NCBI GenBank assembly: GCA_030049955.1
Contig: JASIJX010000195.1
Span: 1-15,885 of the forward strand
Direction of reading: 5' to 3'
From: Acidobacteriaceae bacterium
Lineage (GTDB): Bacteria > Acidobacteriota > Terriglobia > Terriglobales > Acidobacteriaceae
Length of the DNA stretch: 15,885 nt
Shown here: piece by piece, positions 1 to 7,386 of the stretch
Layout of the letters: the number at the start of each line of letters is the position of its first letter
Numbering within the stretch: the first letter of the stretch is position 1
Notes under the pieces: generated by a model
Seen by the model: the letters and a program-made list of their open reading frames with translations, nothing else
Database searches by the model: none
Told to the model about the DNA's origin: nothing
Made by a program: the position numbers and the translations under genes

Positions 1-776
1 TGCGACAGAAACGCCGAATAGAAAACGACTTGCACGACGCCGCCGTTCGAATTCGGCCTGCCAGAATTGGAAATCGCCCGCAGCATGTCGTCGCTCAAAT
101 TGCGCGGGCAGTCGCACAGCGCCCGCGCTGCGGAATGCGAGGCAATCACCGGAGCCCGCGAGATTTTCAGTGCCCGGCAGAAAGTCTTGTCCGAGACATG
201 CGAGACATCCACCATCATGCCCAGCCGGTTCATCTCCTGGATCACGTCCTCGCCGAATTCGCTCAATCCCTCCTGTGTGTGCGGCACATTTGGGTCGTTT
301 TCGTCGCCCGAGCTGTCGGCCCATCCGTTGGAGTTGTTCCACGTCAGCGTCATGTAGCGCGCGCCCAGCGCGTAATAGCTCCGCAGCAGCGCCAGCGAGT
401 TTTCGATCGAATGTCCGCCCTCGATGCCCATCAAGACCGCCAGTTTGCGCTCGCGATGTGCCGTCTCGATCCCTTCAGCCGACGTCGCCAGCATCAGCTC
501 ATGCGGATGCCGCGTCACCTGCCGCAGGACCGCGTCGATCAGTTCGAGCGTGCGCCGCGCGTACTGGCCCTTGTAAATCGAGGGCTCGGCCCAGATGGCG
601 AAAAACTCTGCGCTCAGGTTCCCCTTGCGCGCCATCTCCAGGTTGAAGTTGCCGCCATTCAGCGGATCGGCCAGATCGTAGCGCTCATCGACAAAGCGCT
701 GCGGCGTATCGGCGTGAGTATCGACAATAATCGCTGAGCAGTGAACGGCTTCGGGGCTTTGGGTGTCGGGCGTCAT
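1..776 (-). CDS. membrane dipeptidase, peptidase family M19 (partial, C-terminus off the window)
   Basis: This gene encodes a zinc dipeptidase of the renal/membrane dipeptidase (M19) family, which cleaves dipeptides, often including those with a C-terminal D-residue. Reading the minus strand from the ATG at 774-776 gives an open frame of 258 codons that runs off the left edge. Visible family signatures are VDTHADT (zinc ligands His21 and Asp23), MGIEGGHS (bridging Glu119), TLTWNNSNGWADS around 143-155, VDVSHVSDKTF (His193), PVIASHSAARAL (His214), and the start of the GGVVQVVFYSAFL strand near 245. Family members are usually 350-400 residues, so about the last third is missing. No convincing ribosome binding site precedes the ATG. 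No signal peptide is visible, so a cytoplasmic location is likely. It is divergent from the tRNA gene, with only 37 bp between them, and is not obviously part of the glycan locus. The family call is firm; the substrate is unknown. Confidence 0.93.
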   Translation of the reverse strand, partial: MTPDTQSPEAVHCSAIIVDTHADTPQRFVDERYDLADPLNGGNFNLEMARKGNLSAEFFAIWAEPSIYKGQYARRTLELIDAVLRQVTRHPHELMLATSAEGIETAHRERKLAVLMGIEGGHSIENSLALLRSYYALGARYMTLTWNNSNGWADSSGDENDPNVPHTQEGLSEFGEDVIQEMNRLGMMVDVSHVSDKTFCRALKISRAPVIASHSAARALCDCPRNLSDDMLRAISNSGRPNSNGGVVQVVFYSAFLS

Positions 777-793
777 AGGCTTCGTGTTTTTGT

Positions 794-799
794 TATACT
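794..799 (+). promoter_or_regulatory. probable -10 element of the tRNA-Leu promoter
   Basis: TATACT lies 14 bp upstream of the first tRNA base, placing transcription start a few bases before the mature 5' end. No good -35 hexamer is seen at the usual distance. The same bases read on the minus strand give GTATAA, so this A/T core may also serve the divergent dipeptidase gene. Confidence 0.4.
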
Positions 800-813
800 T
801 ACCAAGTTACTGG

Positions 814-898
814 GCGGAAGTGGTGAAATTGGCAGACACACCATCTTGAGGGGGTGGCGCCGAGAGGCATGCGGGTTCAAGTCCCGCCTTCCGCACCA
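814..898 (+). tRNA. tRNA-Leu, anticodon GAG (848-850), CCA encoded
   Basis: The 85-nt gene folds as a class II tRNA. The acceptor stem is GCGGAAG (814-820) with CTTCCGC (888-894), followed by discriminator A895 and an encoded CCA (896-898). The anticodon stem is CCATC (841-845) with GGTGG (853-857), which contains one T-G wobble. The 7-nt loop TTGAGGG places GAG at 848-850, which reads the leucine codons CTC and CTT. A long variable arm follows at about 858-870. The T arm is GCGGG, TTCAAGT, CCCGC (871-887). The long variable arm and the GAG anticodon fit leucine. Confidence 0.96.
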
Positions 899-909
899 AA
901 AGTCAAGTC

Positions 910-935
910 GCCTTTAGACTCAGTCGCTTAAAGGC
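910..935 (+). repeat. inverted repeat downstream of the tRNA
   Basis: GCCTTTA (910-916) and TAAAGGC (929-935) are perfect 7-bp complements around a 12-nt loop. The element lies between the tRNA 3' end and the stronger terminator hairpin. It could help 3' trailer folding or act as an auxiliary terminator, but no T run follows it. Confidence 0.4.
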
Positions 936-942
936 AGCATAG

Positions 943-964
943 AGGCCGGGGAAACCCGGCCTTT
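943..964 (+). terminator. intrinsic terminator after tRNA-Leu
   Basis: AGGCCGGG (943-950), tetraloop GAAA (951-954) and CCCGGCCT (955-962) form a perfect 8-bp GC-rich stem capped by a GNRA loop, followed by a short TTT. It lies about 45 bp after the tRNA, where a rho-independent terminator is expected. The T tract is short. Confidence 0.8.
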
Positions 965-1261
965 GTCACGTCTGAGAGGCAACGCTGGACACTAAGGACA
1001 GTAGGGACACATACAGGAATGAGAACATACCTAAAGAGTTGTGTGTCTCATCCGGTTTTCGAGCGCGTTCGAGCCCGGATCCACAACATTGCTAAAACAT
1101 GATTACGGAATTCATGGTGACCAAAATCTTCAGAGGGGTCAACCATTTATTGGAATCGTTGATGAACGGCTCCCGCTGTCCAAAGCGCATACAGAATAGA
1201 AAACCGAGAGCTGGCGGAACGAAGGTTTTAATTCTTCATCATGTATCTTTTGGCAATGGGA
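965..1261. other. intergenic region between the tRNA terminator and the regulator-like gene
   Basis: No credible gene is seen. A plus-strand open frame at 1099-1299 has no ribosome binding site and runs into the end of the opposing gene, so it was not called. The only structured element noticed is the imperfect hairpin at 1050-1080. Confidence 0.5.
1050..1080. repeat. imperfect 31-nt palindrome in the intergenic region
   Basis: The outer arms ATCCGG (1050-1055) and CCGGAT (1075-1080) are perfectly complementary. They enclose the near-palindrome TCGAGCGCGTTCGA (1059-1072), which has G-T wobbles, separated from the outer stem by a small 3/2 internal loop. It is downstream of both the tRNA terminator and the minus-strand regulator-like gene. 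It could be a terminator-like or REP-like extragenic palindrome. No T run follows on either strand, so termination is unproven. Confidence 0.4.
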
Positions 1262-2743
1262 TCATGGCGTACTGCCGCGGAGAATGTGACAGGCGATAAC
1301 GTCCACGTAACTTGGCAAACCAGCCATAGTGTTGAGCCGCAGAAGCATCTCAAAATTGGCGGCCGGACGTGCATGCACTAAGCCACACTGATCCAGCGCC
1401 TGCGAAAGTCTGGGGAGGTCTGTCACCAGGTCTCCAGCCGCCTCCGTGCCTTCGCCATTCGCTCCCGCGAGCAGAAGAACGCGCCCATTCGAGTAGGGAT
1501 TCTGAAGAAATGCCACGATTGCATACGATAGCCCCGTAGCCCCGCCGGGAGCCGTCGGCACGTAGCTCGCCTGCTCCTTCGACCGCGGATGTGTGTTGAA
1601 AATGAATTCTCGACTTCCTTTGCCGAGGACGAATTTGAAATCCAATTGATCGCTGAACAGGTCTGACCACGGATCGGACCTTGGGCTGCCAAGAATAATG
1701 AAATTCGCATCCGTTTTTAAATCAGAAAGTTCCAAGTCTCTCGCTCCGCGGACTTCGAGCTTTCGTGATACGGATTGAGCCAATTCAGCTGCGCTCACAG
1801 CGATCGGCGTGTCAACGGAAGCAGCTTTGTTTCCGAGCAGCACGCCGCGACAAAATCGTTCTTCTTCGGGCGTGAGCACATTCGGTCCCCTAAGATAGTT
1901 GTGATTAGCGTAGTCGGAAACCGAAATCTGGCCGCCGGTGAAGCCCTGAATCTCGGCGATGTTCGGATCACTGGTAATCACTACAGTCGGGTTCGCCGAA
2001 TGGAACAGTACGGACCACGGCAGGTAAGAGAGTGGCGATTGTCCCATTCGCAACGATGGACCGGCAAAGAAAATCCACAATCCTGCATTGAGAACCAACA
2101 CCAACAAAGCGACAAGCAACCACCACCTGGTCTGAATGTGGGGCATCTTGCGTGATTCCACAGATATAGCTGGCGGGAGCGGCGATGCATCTTGCGCAGT
2201 GAACGAAGCTGATGCGCTTGTTTCCTCCACCGGTTCCACATCGTGCAGCGAGTAGTGCGTACTGCTGCCATTTGACGCCTCAATTGAAGCCGTTTTCAGA
2301 TGATTCGAGTGCGTTATTTCAGGAATGTACGATCCCGACGGGAGATCCAGATGGAATTCCGACGTTTCGCCATGGACCGAATAGTGACGCAACAGCCGCT
2401 TGCGCACCTGATTGGCTGCGACACGAACGATGGAATCGTCGCCGGTGCTATAGGAAGGAGAGCGGCCAAATAACTCGCTTCCAATAACGCGTTCTTTTAA
2501 TGCTTCGAGGTCGCCAATAATCTTTTTTTCAATAACATATTCAAGAAATCTTATGCTGCGTGAGCTTCCTTTGAATGCGCTTCCCTCGACGATCTCTTTG
2601 ACGTGCTGTCTGATCGCATCAATTTCTTCGTTTGATTCGATACCCGTCTTTCTCTCTTTCGCTTCGGAGCTGACTTGATCGGTCAGGTTGAACGATTGCA
2701 TCGACGTAGCGGCCTCAGAATTGAAAGACCAATCGTAACACAT
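1262..2743 (-). CDS. membrane-anchored regulator-like protein with DNA-binding-like N-terminal domain
   Basis: This 493-residue protein has the layout of a ToxR-like one-component regulator. Residues 40-142 carry a conserved block (RFLEYVIEKK, ALKERVIGSELFGR, DDSIVRVAANQVRKRL, DLPSGSYIPEI). I recall this block from the N-termini of many acidobacterial proteins, often annotated 'adenylate cyclase' or hypothetical and suspected to be winged-helix-like. Residues 143-205 are a Ser/Pro-rich linker and 207-226 form one hydrophobic membrane helix. The C-terminal part (about 230-493) would be periplasmic and includes NFIILGSPRSDPWSDLF near 347-363. Periplasmic-binding-like folding is possible, but no ligand is evident. 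The ATG at 2743 is preceded by GGAGG with 3 nt spacing, so the start is well supported. The gene is divergent from the TonB-dependent receptor, suggesting local control of it. DNA binding is inferred, not shown. Confidence 0.65.
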   Translation of the reverse strand: MCYDWSFNSEAATSMQSFNLTDQVSSEAKERKTGIESNEEIDAIRQHVKEIVEGSAFKGSSRSIRFLEYVIEKKIIGDLEALKERVIGSELFGRSPSYSTGDDSIVRVAANQVRKRLLRHYSVHGETSEFHLDLPSGSYIPEITHSNHLKTASIEASNGSSTHYSLHDVEPVEETSASASFTAQDASPLPPAISVESRKMPHIQTRWWLLVALLVLVLNAGLWIFFAGPSLRMGQSPLSYLPWSVLFHSANPTVVITSDPNIAEIQGFTGGQISVSDYANHNYLRGPNVLTPEEERFCRGVLLGNKAASVDTPIAVSAAELAQSVSRKLEVRGARDLELSDLKTDANFIILGSPRSDPWSDLFSDQLDFKFVLGKGSREFIFNTHPRSKEQASYVPTAPGGATGLSYAIVAFLQNPYSNGRVLLLAGANGEGTEAAGDLVTDLPRLSQALDQCGLVHARPAANFEMLLRLNTMAGLPSYVDVIACHILRGSTP

Positions 2744-2805
2744 CTTCCTCCGAACTTAAAGTTCTCTTGTATCACAACTTACAGATTCTATAGGAGATCG
2801 ATTAC

Positions 2806-2841
2806 GTTACGCTGACCGGCGAAAACGGGAGTAACCGTTAC
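2806..2841. promoter_or_regulatory. candidate operator: GTTAC repeats with one perfect palindrome
   Basis: GTAACCGTTAC (2831-2841) is a perfect 5-1-5 palindrome. A further GTTAC half-site lies at 2806-2810, 31 bp (about three helical turns) before the GTTAC arm at 2837-2841. It sits 63-98 bp upstream of the regulator-like gene's start, within the divergent region. Operator function is an inference from symmetry and position. Confidence 0.3.
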
Positions 2842-3161
2842 ACGAAGCCGTTTAGCTGACAAATAAACGTTGTCGCCCTTTCTTCTGAGCACTAGCATTC
2901 TCCCGGTCTGCAGAAACCGGTATTAGTGGTTCGCAAATGCACTGATATGCGCTCTGCGGATCATTCAGGGACAACGGATCACGCTTCCGGCAGTCACCGT
3001 TGCCGCTGAAGATCACATGCGGAGACTTCATCAGGGGCAATGCGGAGGAAGGCCCCACCGGTGTCAGAAGAGTGAGGTGCCGTGGGAACGTATTAAAGGC
3101 TTCCTTACCTAGCTGCGAGAAGCATTTGGACCACCCGCGGCCTATATGCGCTTCATGGATC

Positions 3162-3180
3162 AACACTTCAATTGAGTGTT
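3162..3180 (+). promoter_or_regulatory. inverted repeat immediately upstream of the receptor's ribosome binding site
   Basis: AACACT (3162-3167) and AGTGTT (3175-3180) are perfect complements around TCAATTG. The 3' arm ends 2 nt before the AGGAG at 3183-3187. In RNA this would be a small stem-loop abutting the Shine-Dalgarno sequence; in DNA it could be a protein-binding palindrome. The function is untested. Confidence 0.35.
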
Positions 3181-3196
3181 TCAGGAGAAGAAGACG

Positions 3197-6100
3197 ATGA
3201 AAAACTTCGGAGGGCTTTTGACGCACATGCTCCACAAGTGGAACGTGCACGTCCTAGCCGTTGCCTCTGCGTTGGGGATGGCGATGTGGTGTTCAAGCGC
3301 TCTGGCGCAGAGCGGAGCCGGTGCTATTCAAGGTACTGTTACGGATTCGACCGGCGCCGTTATACCCGCGGCCGCGATTCGGGTTGTTAACGAGGCTACA
3401 AACGCGGTCAGCAACACAAAAAGCAACGGCGTCGGATTTTACCAGGTGCCGAACCTCTTCACGGGCACCTACCTTGTGACCTACTCTGCGCTGGGAATGA
3501 AGACTTACACTGTCACGGTCGAGCTTCAGGTAGCCCAGTCGGCAGTTGTTAATCCAGTGCTCACAGCGGGCGCGGCGGCTCAACAAGTCATTGTGCAGGC
3601 GAACATCGTTCAGTTGACGAATACCGAAAACGGCACCATTACTTCGACCCTGGAGAATGGAAGAATCAACCAGCTTCCGGAAAATGGACGCGAATTGGTA
3701 ACTCTGGTCGGTATGACCACTCCAGGCCTGGAAGTTGGCGGGACACGCGCCAACGGCCTCATGGGCGAGGCTTTGGAATATGTAGCGGATGGTGTACCTC
3801 TCACTAACCGTCAATTCGGCGGAGAGGGCATAGCTACGGTTTACTCAACACAGGCGCAACTGCCTGACCCGGACGCCGTGCAGGAAGTCCGGATAGAAAC
3901 GAGCGACTCCGGCGCGCAGTTTGCCACCCCGGCCACGGCTGTCATCACGACTAAGTCGGGCACAAATAGTCTTCACGGTTCGTTGTTTGAAACGGCGCGC
4001 AACAATGGTTGGGGTATCGCCAAGAGCAGACAGAATCCCGCAGCTTACGCTGCGCCTGAATATATTCGCAATGAATTCGGCGCATCCGTTGGCGGCCCAA
4101 TTGTGCTGCCGCATGTATACCACGGGAAAGATAAGTCGTTTTGGTTCTTTGCCTATGAGCGTTATTCGCTGGCGCAATCATCCGATAACCTGACGGCCGT
4201 GCCTACTACCGCAATGAGAAACGGCGACTTCAGCCAAGTGCAAAACAGCTCCAACATTTTGCCGACTCTCTACGACCCAGCGACGACACAGTCGTCAGCT
4301 AATTGCAATGGTACCGGCACCGCCAATCAATGGTGCCGCACCCCGTTTCTAAATAACCAGATTTCGCCCGGCCGCATTGCTCCAGCAACGAAATTGCTGT
4401 ACAGCATTCTGCCTGCGCCGACTTCGGAAGACGACCCTTACGTTCAAAGCAATCTTGACCAGCCCATTGCCATATACGAGATTGTGCCGACAATCACCTT
4501 TCGTTTAGACCACACGTTCAGCGAAAATAACAAAGCCTATCTGCGATATACATCGAACATTCAGGCCAATCAGTCACTCCGCAGCGCCCCGGTGACGATT
4601 GCAGCGAACGGCTTTCCGGCAGGGGCTTCTGGATATCAGGAAAACCCCATCACGAACTACGGCGCAGCTCTGGGGTACACGCATATTTTTTCGCCCACCT
4701 TCTTTGCCGAAACTATTTTAAGTCAGCAGTGGTTTGTGCAGGCTATAGACGGCGGTGGCAATCCCAACCTGTCTTACGAGCAGATGCTGGGCATCCCCAA
4801 TAATTTTGGCAATACCGGGTTCCCCGGAATATCGGGCCAAATTGCAGGCTATGGGGGTACGCAGTTCAATTACCAGATGAACCAGATCATTTCGAATGTC
4901 GACGAGAATTTACATAAGACAGTGGGCAAGCATGAGATGCAATTCGGCGGTCGATACCGCCACGAACGGTTTGCCTACCTTCCCAGCCGGTACTCAGATC
5001 ATATTTACTTCGGCGCATACGCAACTGGTCTCGAAAACCCATCGTCGGGAGGAAATTATTCGGACGCGCCGTATGCGGGCCTTGCAGATGGGGACTTTTT
5101 CCTTGGCGCGGCCTACGAATACGACGCCAGCCTTGAACCGCCAGATGTCCACTACCACGACATGGAGTTCGACGGTTACTTCCAGGATGACTATCATGTG
5201 AGTCGAAATCTGACGTTAAACCTTGGCCTGCGGTATGAAGCCCATCCAGCCATATGGACAAAAGACGGTCTGACGGCAGACTTCGACTTCAAGAACGACG
5301 CCATGGTGATGACCAATCCTATCTCGTACTACATTAGTAAGGGATATACGACTCAGCCGATCGTCACTAACCTCGAGAACATTGGGGTAGTCTTCGAGAC
5401 CGCATCTCAGGCTGGATTTCCCAGCACCATGATTGACAACTACGATTTTACGTTCGGCCCCCGCCTGGGCTTTGCATACCAACCCTTTGGCAACGGATAT
5501 GGAACAGTAATACGGGCAGGCTACGGAAGATATATCTACCCGGTTCCCGTACGCAGTTCGTATCAGAATGCCGTTACAAAGTTGCCGTATAGCAACATCT
5601 ACGCGCAATCCTATGTACAGGCAAGCCAGTCTCCCGATGGCTTGGCAAATTATCTTCTGCGTTCACCGCAGACGGTTTATATGGGAGAGAACAGCAGCAA
5701 CGTTGTGAACACCTCCACGACTAACTCGATTCTGCCGGGAAGCTCGATGTGGGCCTTGGATCCTCATTATGCTCCTGACGATGTGAGTGAATTAAACGCC
5801 ACCATCGAGCAGCCTCTGAAAGGTCAGTCGGCATTGAGGCTGACGTGGCTGTGGACTCACGGATCGAATCTGGACCATCCCTACTATGTTAATAATCAAC
5901 CGTCTACTTTCGTTTGGGAGATGGCAACCGGCACAACTCCACCTAGCGGAGGGGCCTCGGTCATTGGGACACCTCTACAAAACACGTATTCCGCGACCGC
6001 TATGGGGCCATATAACCAGACAACCTATGGCGGTATTACCTGGGATGAAAAGAATGGATGGTCGAACGATAATTCCTTGCAGGTGAACTACCAGAGATTG

Positions 6101-7063
6101 TTCCATCATGGGAGCGCTTATCAGGTGCAGTACGTGTGGTCGAAAGCATTCAGGGTTGGTGGAAACTCTACTCGCGATAGCATTACGTATCCTACGGCAA
6201 ACTACCTCGGCGGTCTCGGCACAGTGGGCACAATGACGTCTCCTAATGGAACGTTTATTCAGCCCAGCCTTCCACCGTCTCGGCCATCTGGTGTAGCGCC
6301 TTACGCTGACTGGCACGGGCTGGGGGTGTTTGAGAACTACATAATTGACAGCGCCATCCCAATGCACCATATCCGATTTAATGGCATCATCGATATTCCG
6401 GTTGGCAGAGGCAAGAAGTTCCTGAGTAATTCCAACCGGGTCATGGATGAGCTAGTCGGTGGCTGGCAAATCGCCGGGGACGGAGACATAGCTTCTCAGG
6501 TTTTTCAACCTGCCAGCGGAAACTGGGGCCCGACCAACCCACTCCATGTTTACAAGCACGGGGCTCCCATAACCGACTGCCGCAGCGGCGTTTGCCATAA
6601 GTCTTATTTGTGGTTTAATGGCTATCTTCCCGCGACGGTTACCACGGACTGCACAAAGAACTGCGTCACTGGACTTCCCTCTGACTATCAGCCGTATCAG
6701 ACGCCGATCGACACGAATCCAACTTCCAAGTACTATGGAACAAATGATGTGCAAGTTACATTGGAGAACGGGAGCCAAACCACGGTTGCTTACTCGCCCG
6801 GGCCGACAGGATCTAACCCTTACTCGCGTACGTTTCTCCCCGGACCAATCAACTGGACAACGGACCTTTCCCTCTTCAAGGTTCTCCCGATCACGGAGAG
6901 AGTAAATCTGAGGTTTAATATGGATGCCTTCAACGCCATGAACGTTCAGGGATATAACAATCCGAACACGACCGACGGTACGGAAGCGTTTCAGCCCAAT
7001 GGCGTATCTTCTTCCCCAAACTCGCCGCGCCAGATACAGTTCACGATGAGGTTGACATTCTGA
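3197..7063 (+). CDS. Oar-type TonB-dependent outer-membrane receptor with carboxypeptidase-regulatory-like N-terminal domain
   Basis: This 1288-residue outer-membrane protein probably imports oligosaccharides using TonB energy. A signal peptide covers residues 1-37 with an ALA cleavage site before QSG. Residues 42-125 form a carboxypeptidase-regulatory-like beta-sandwich (GAIQGTVTDSTGAVIP, GFYQVPNLFTGTYLV). A plug-like region runs from about 130 to 255 (NQLPENGRELVTLVGMTTPG, PDPDAVQEVRI). It is followed by the SGTNSLHGSLFE motif typical of this family and a long beta-barrel ending in QFTMRLTF, whose final Phe is the usual outer-membrane targeting residue. A GTG start at 3176 is possible, but the ATG at 3197 has AGGAG 9 nt upstream and opens directly into the signal peptide. 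There is no SusD-like gene beside it. The enzymes downstream suggest a glycan substrate; the exact ligand is unknown. The gene is full length. Confidence 0.92.
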   Translation: MKNFGGLLTHMLHKWNVHVLAVASALGMAMWCSSALAQSGAGAIQGTVTDSTGAVIPAAAIRVVNEATNAVSNTKSNGVGFYQVPNLFTGTYLVTYSALGMKTYTVTVELQVAQSAVVNPVLTAGAAAQQVIVQANIVQLTNTENGTITSTLENGRINQLPENGRELVTLVGMTTPGLEVGGTRANGLMGEALEYVADGVPLTNRQFGGEGIATVYSTQAQLPDPDAVQEVRIETSDSGAQFATPATAVITTKSGTNSLHGSLFETARNNGWGIAKSRQNPAAYAAPEYIRNEFGASVGGPIVLPHVYHGKDKSFWFFAYERYSLAQSSDNLTAVPTTAMRNGDFSQVQNSSNILPTLYDPATTQSSANCNGTGTANQWCRTPFLNNQISPGRIAPATKLLYSILPAPTSEDDPYVQSNLDQPIAIYEIVPTITFRLDHTFSENNKAYLRYTSNIQANQSLRSAPVTIAANGFPAGASGYQENPITNYGAALGYTHIFSPTFFAETILSQQWFVQAIDGGGNPNLSYEQMLGIPNNFGNTGFPGISGQIAGYGGTQFNYQMNQIISNVDENLHKTVGKHEMQFGGRYRHERFAYLPSRYSDHIYFGAYATGLENPSSGGNYSDAPYAGLADGDFFLGAAYEYDASLEPPDVHYHDMEFDGYFQDDYHVSRNLTLNLGLRYEAHPAIWTKDGLTADFDFKNDAMVMTNPISYYISKGYTTQPIVTNLENIGVVFETASQAGFPSTMIDNYDFTFGPRLGFAYQPFGNGYGTVIRAGYGRYIYPVPVRSSYQNAVTKLPYSNIYAQSYVQASQSPDGLANYLLRSPQTVYMGENSSNVVNTSTTNSILPGSSMWALDPHYAPDDVSELNATIEQPLKGQSALRLTWLWTHGSNLDHPYYVNNQPSTFVWEMATGTTPPSGGASVIGTPLQNTYSATAMGPYNQTTYGGITWDEKNGWSNDNSLQVNYQRLFHHGSAYQVQYVWSKAFRVGGNSTRDSITYPTANYLGGLGTVGTMTSPNGTFIQPSLPPSRPSGVAPYADWHGLGVFENYIIDSAIPMHHIRFNGIIDIPVGRGKKFLSNSNRVMDELVGGWQIAGDGDIASQVFQPASGNWGPTNPLHVYKHGAPITDCRSGVCHKSYLWFNGYLPATVTTDCTKNCVTGLPSDYQPYQTPIDTNPTSKYYGTNDVQVTLENGSQTTVAYSPGPTGSNPYSRTFLPGPINWTTDLSLFKVLPITERVNLRFNMDAFNAMNVQGYNNPNTTDGTEAFQPNGVSSSPNSPRQIQFTMRLTF

Positions 7064-7071
7064 TCGGCTCA

Positions 7072-7083
7072 ATTTGTACAAAT
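7072..7083. repeat. 12-bp perfect palindrome after the receptor stop
   Basis: ATTTGTACAAAT is fully self-complementary and starts 9 bp after the receptor's stop codon. It has no loop for a transcript hairpin, so a protein-binding site is more plausible than a terminator. It may also be chance. Confidence 0.3.
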
Positions 7084-7180
7084 ATGGTCGGATTGGGCTT
7101 TCTGTGGACCGAGAGACCCACATTGGATCGCGCGTGAATTACGTCTGCCGGTTCTAGAAGCTATAGTCTTTTCTCAGCTG

Positions 7181-7214
7181 TGCCGCAAGCTATTGCAGAG
7201 TGGTGCTTGCGGTA
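7181..7214 (+). terminator. inverted repeat, possible weak terminator of the receptor gene
   Basis: TGCCGCAAGC (7181-7190) pairs with GCTTGCGGTA (7205-7214), giving ten base pairs with one G-T wobble around a 14-nt loop. It lies about 120 bp after the receptor stop. No T run follows, so it could equally be a processing or regulatory hairpin. Confidence 0.35.
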
Positions 7215-7386
7215 CGGTTGGGCATCACATTAAGTGCTCCTTTCATTCGTTAGCTCAAAACAGATGAGAGGCCTCATTATCAACGGCAAGTGATTACCAT
7301 CTTCGTTCAACGCGGCAAAGAAGTGCAGGGCACAAGACCGGCCCCGATGGCCGCGCAATGTTGGATCATAAGAAAAGCAGAGGGAC

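Larger units (their letters stand above)
2744..3196. promoter_or_regulatory. divergent control region between the regulator-like gene and the receptor
   Basis: This 453-bp gap separates two divergent genes and should hold both promoters. Visible elements are the GTAAC/GTTAC cluster at 2806-2841 and an inverted repeat at 3162-3180 directly before the receptor's ribosome binding site. TATATG at 3143-3148 could be a -10 for the receptor, but no matching -35 is seen. A minus-strand open frame at 2852-3250 overlaps the receptor signal peptide, resembles no known protein and was not called. Confidence 0.5.
7064..7386. other. intergenic region between the receptor and GH2 genes
   Basis: No gene is supported in this 323-bp gap. 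It contains a 12-bp perfect palindrome just after the receptor stop and a 10-bp inverted repeat around 7181-7214. No clear -35/-10 pair was recognised. The gap is long enough for the enzymes to have their own promoter rather than depend on the receptor transcript. Confidence 0.5.

Noticed and set aside
30..737. Plus-strand open frame of 235 codons
   Set aside because: It is antisense to the M19 dipeptidase frame, whose motifs are unmistakable. The plus-strand translation is Arg/Pro/His-rich and has no recognisable domain.
1099..1299. Plus-strand 66-codon open frame in the intergenic region
   Set aside because: No Shine-Dalgarno sequence, no family resemblance, and overlap with the 3' end of the well-supported regulator-like gene.
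3176..3196. GTG at 3176 as the receptor start
   Set aside because: It would place the AGGAG ribosome site inside the coding region. The ATG at 3197 is correctly spaced and opens directly into a signal peptide.
2852..3250. Minus-strand 132-codon open frame in the divergent control region
   Set aside because: It overlaps the ribosome binding site and signal peptide of the receptor, has no recognisable domain, and its composition looks like non-coding read-through.
6452..7123. Minus-strand 223-codon open frame under the receptor's C-terminus
   Set aside because: It is antisense to conserved beta-barrel sequence, is Arg/Val-rich, and matches no known family.
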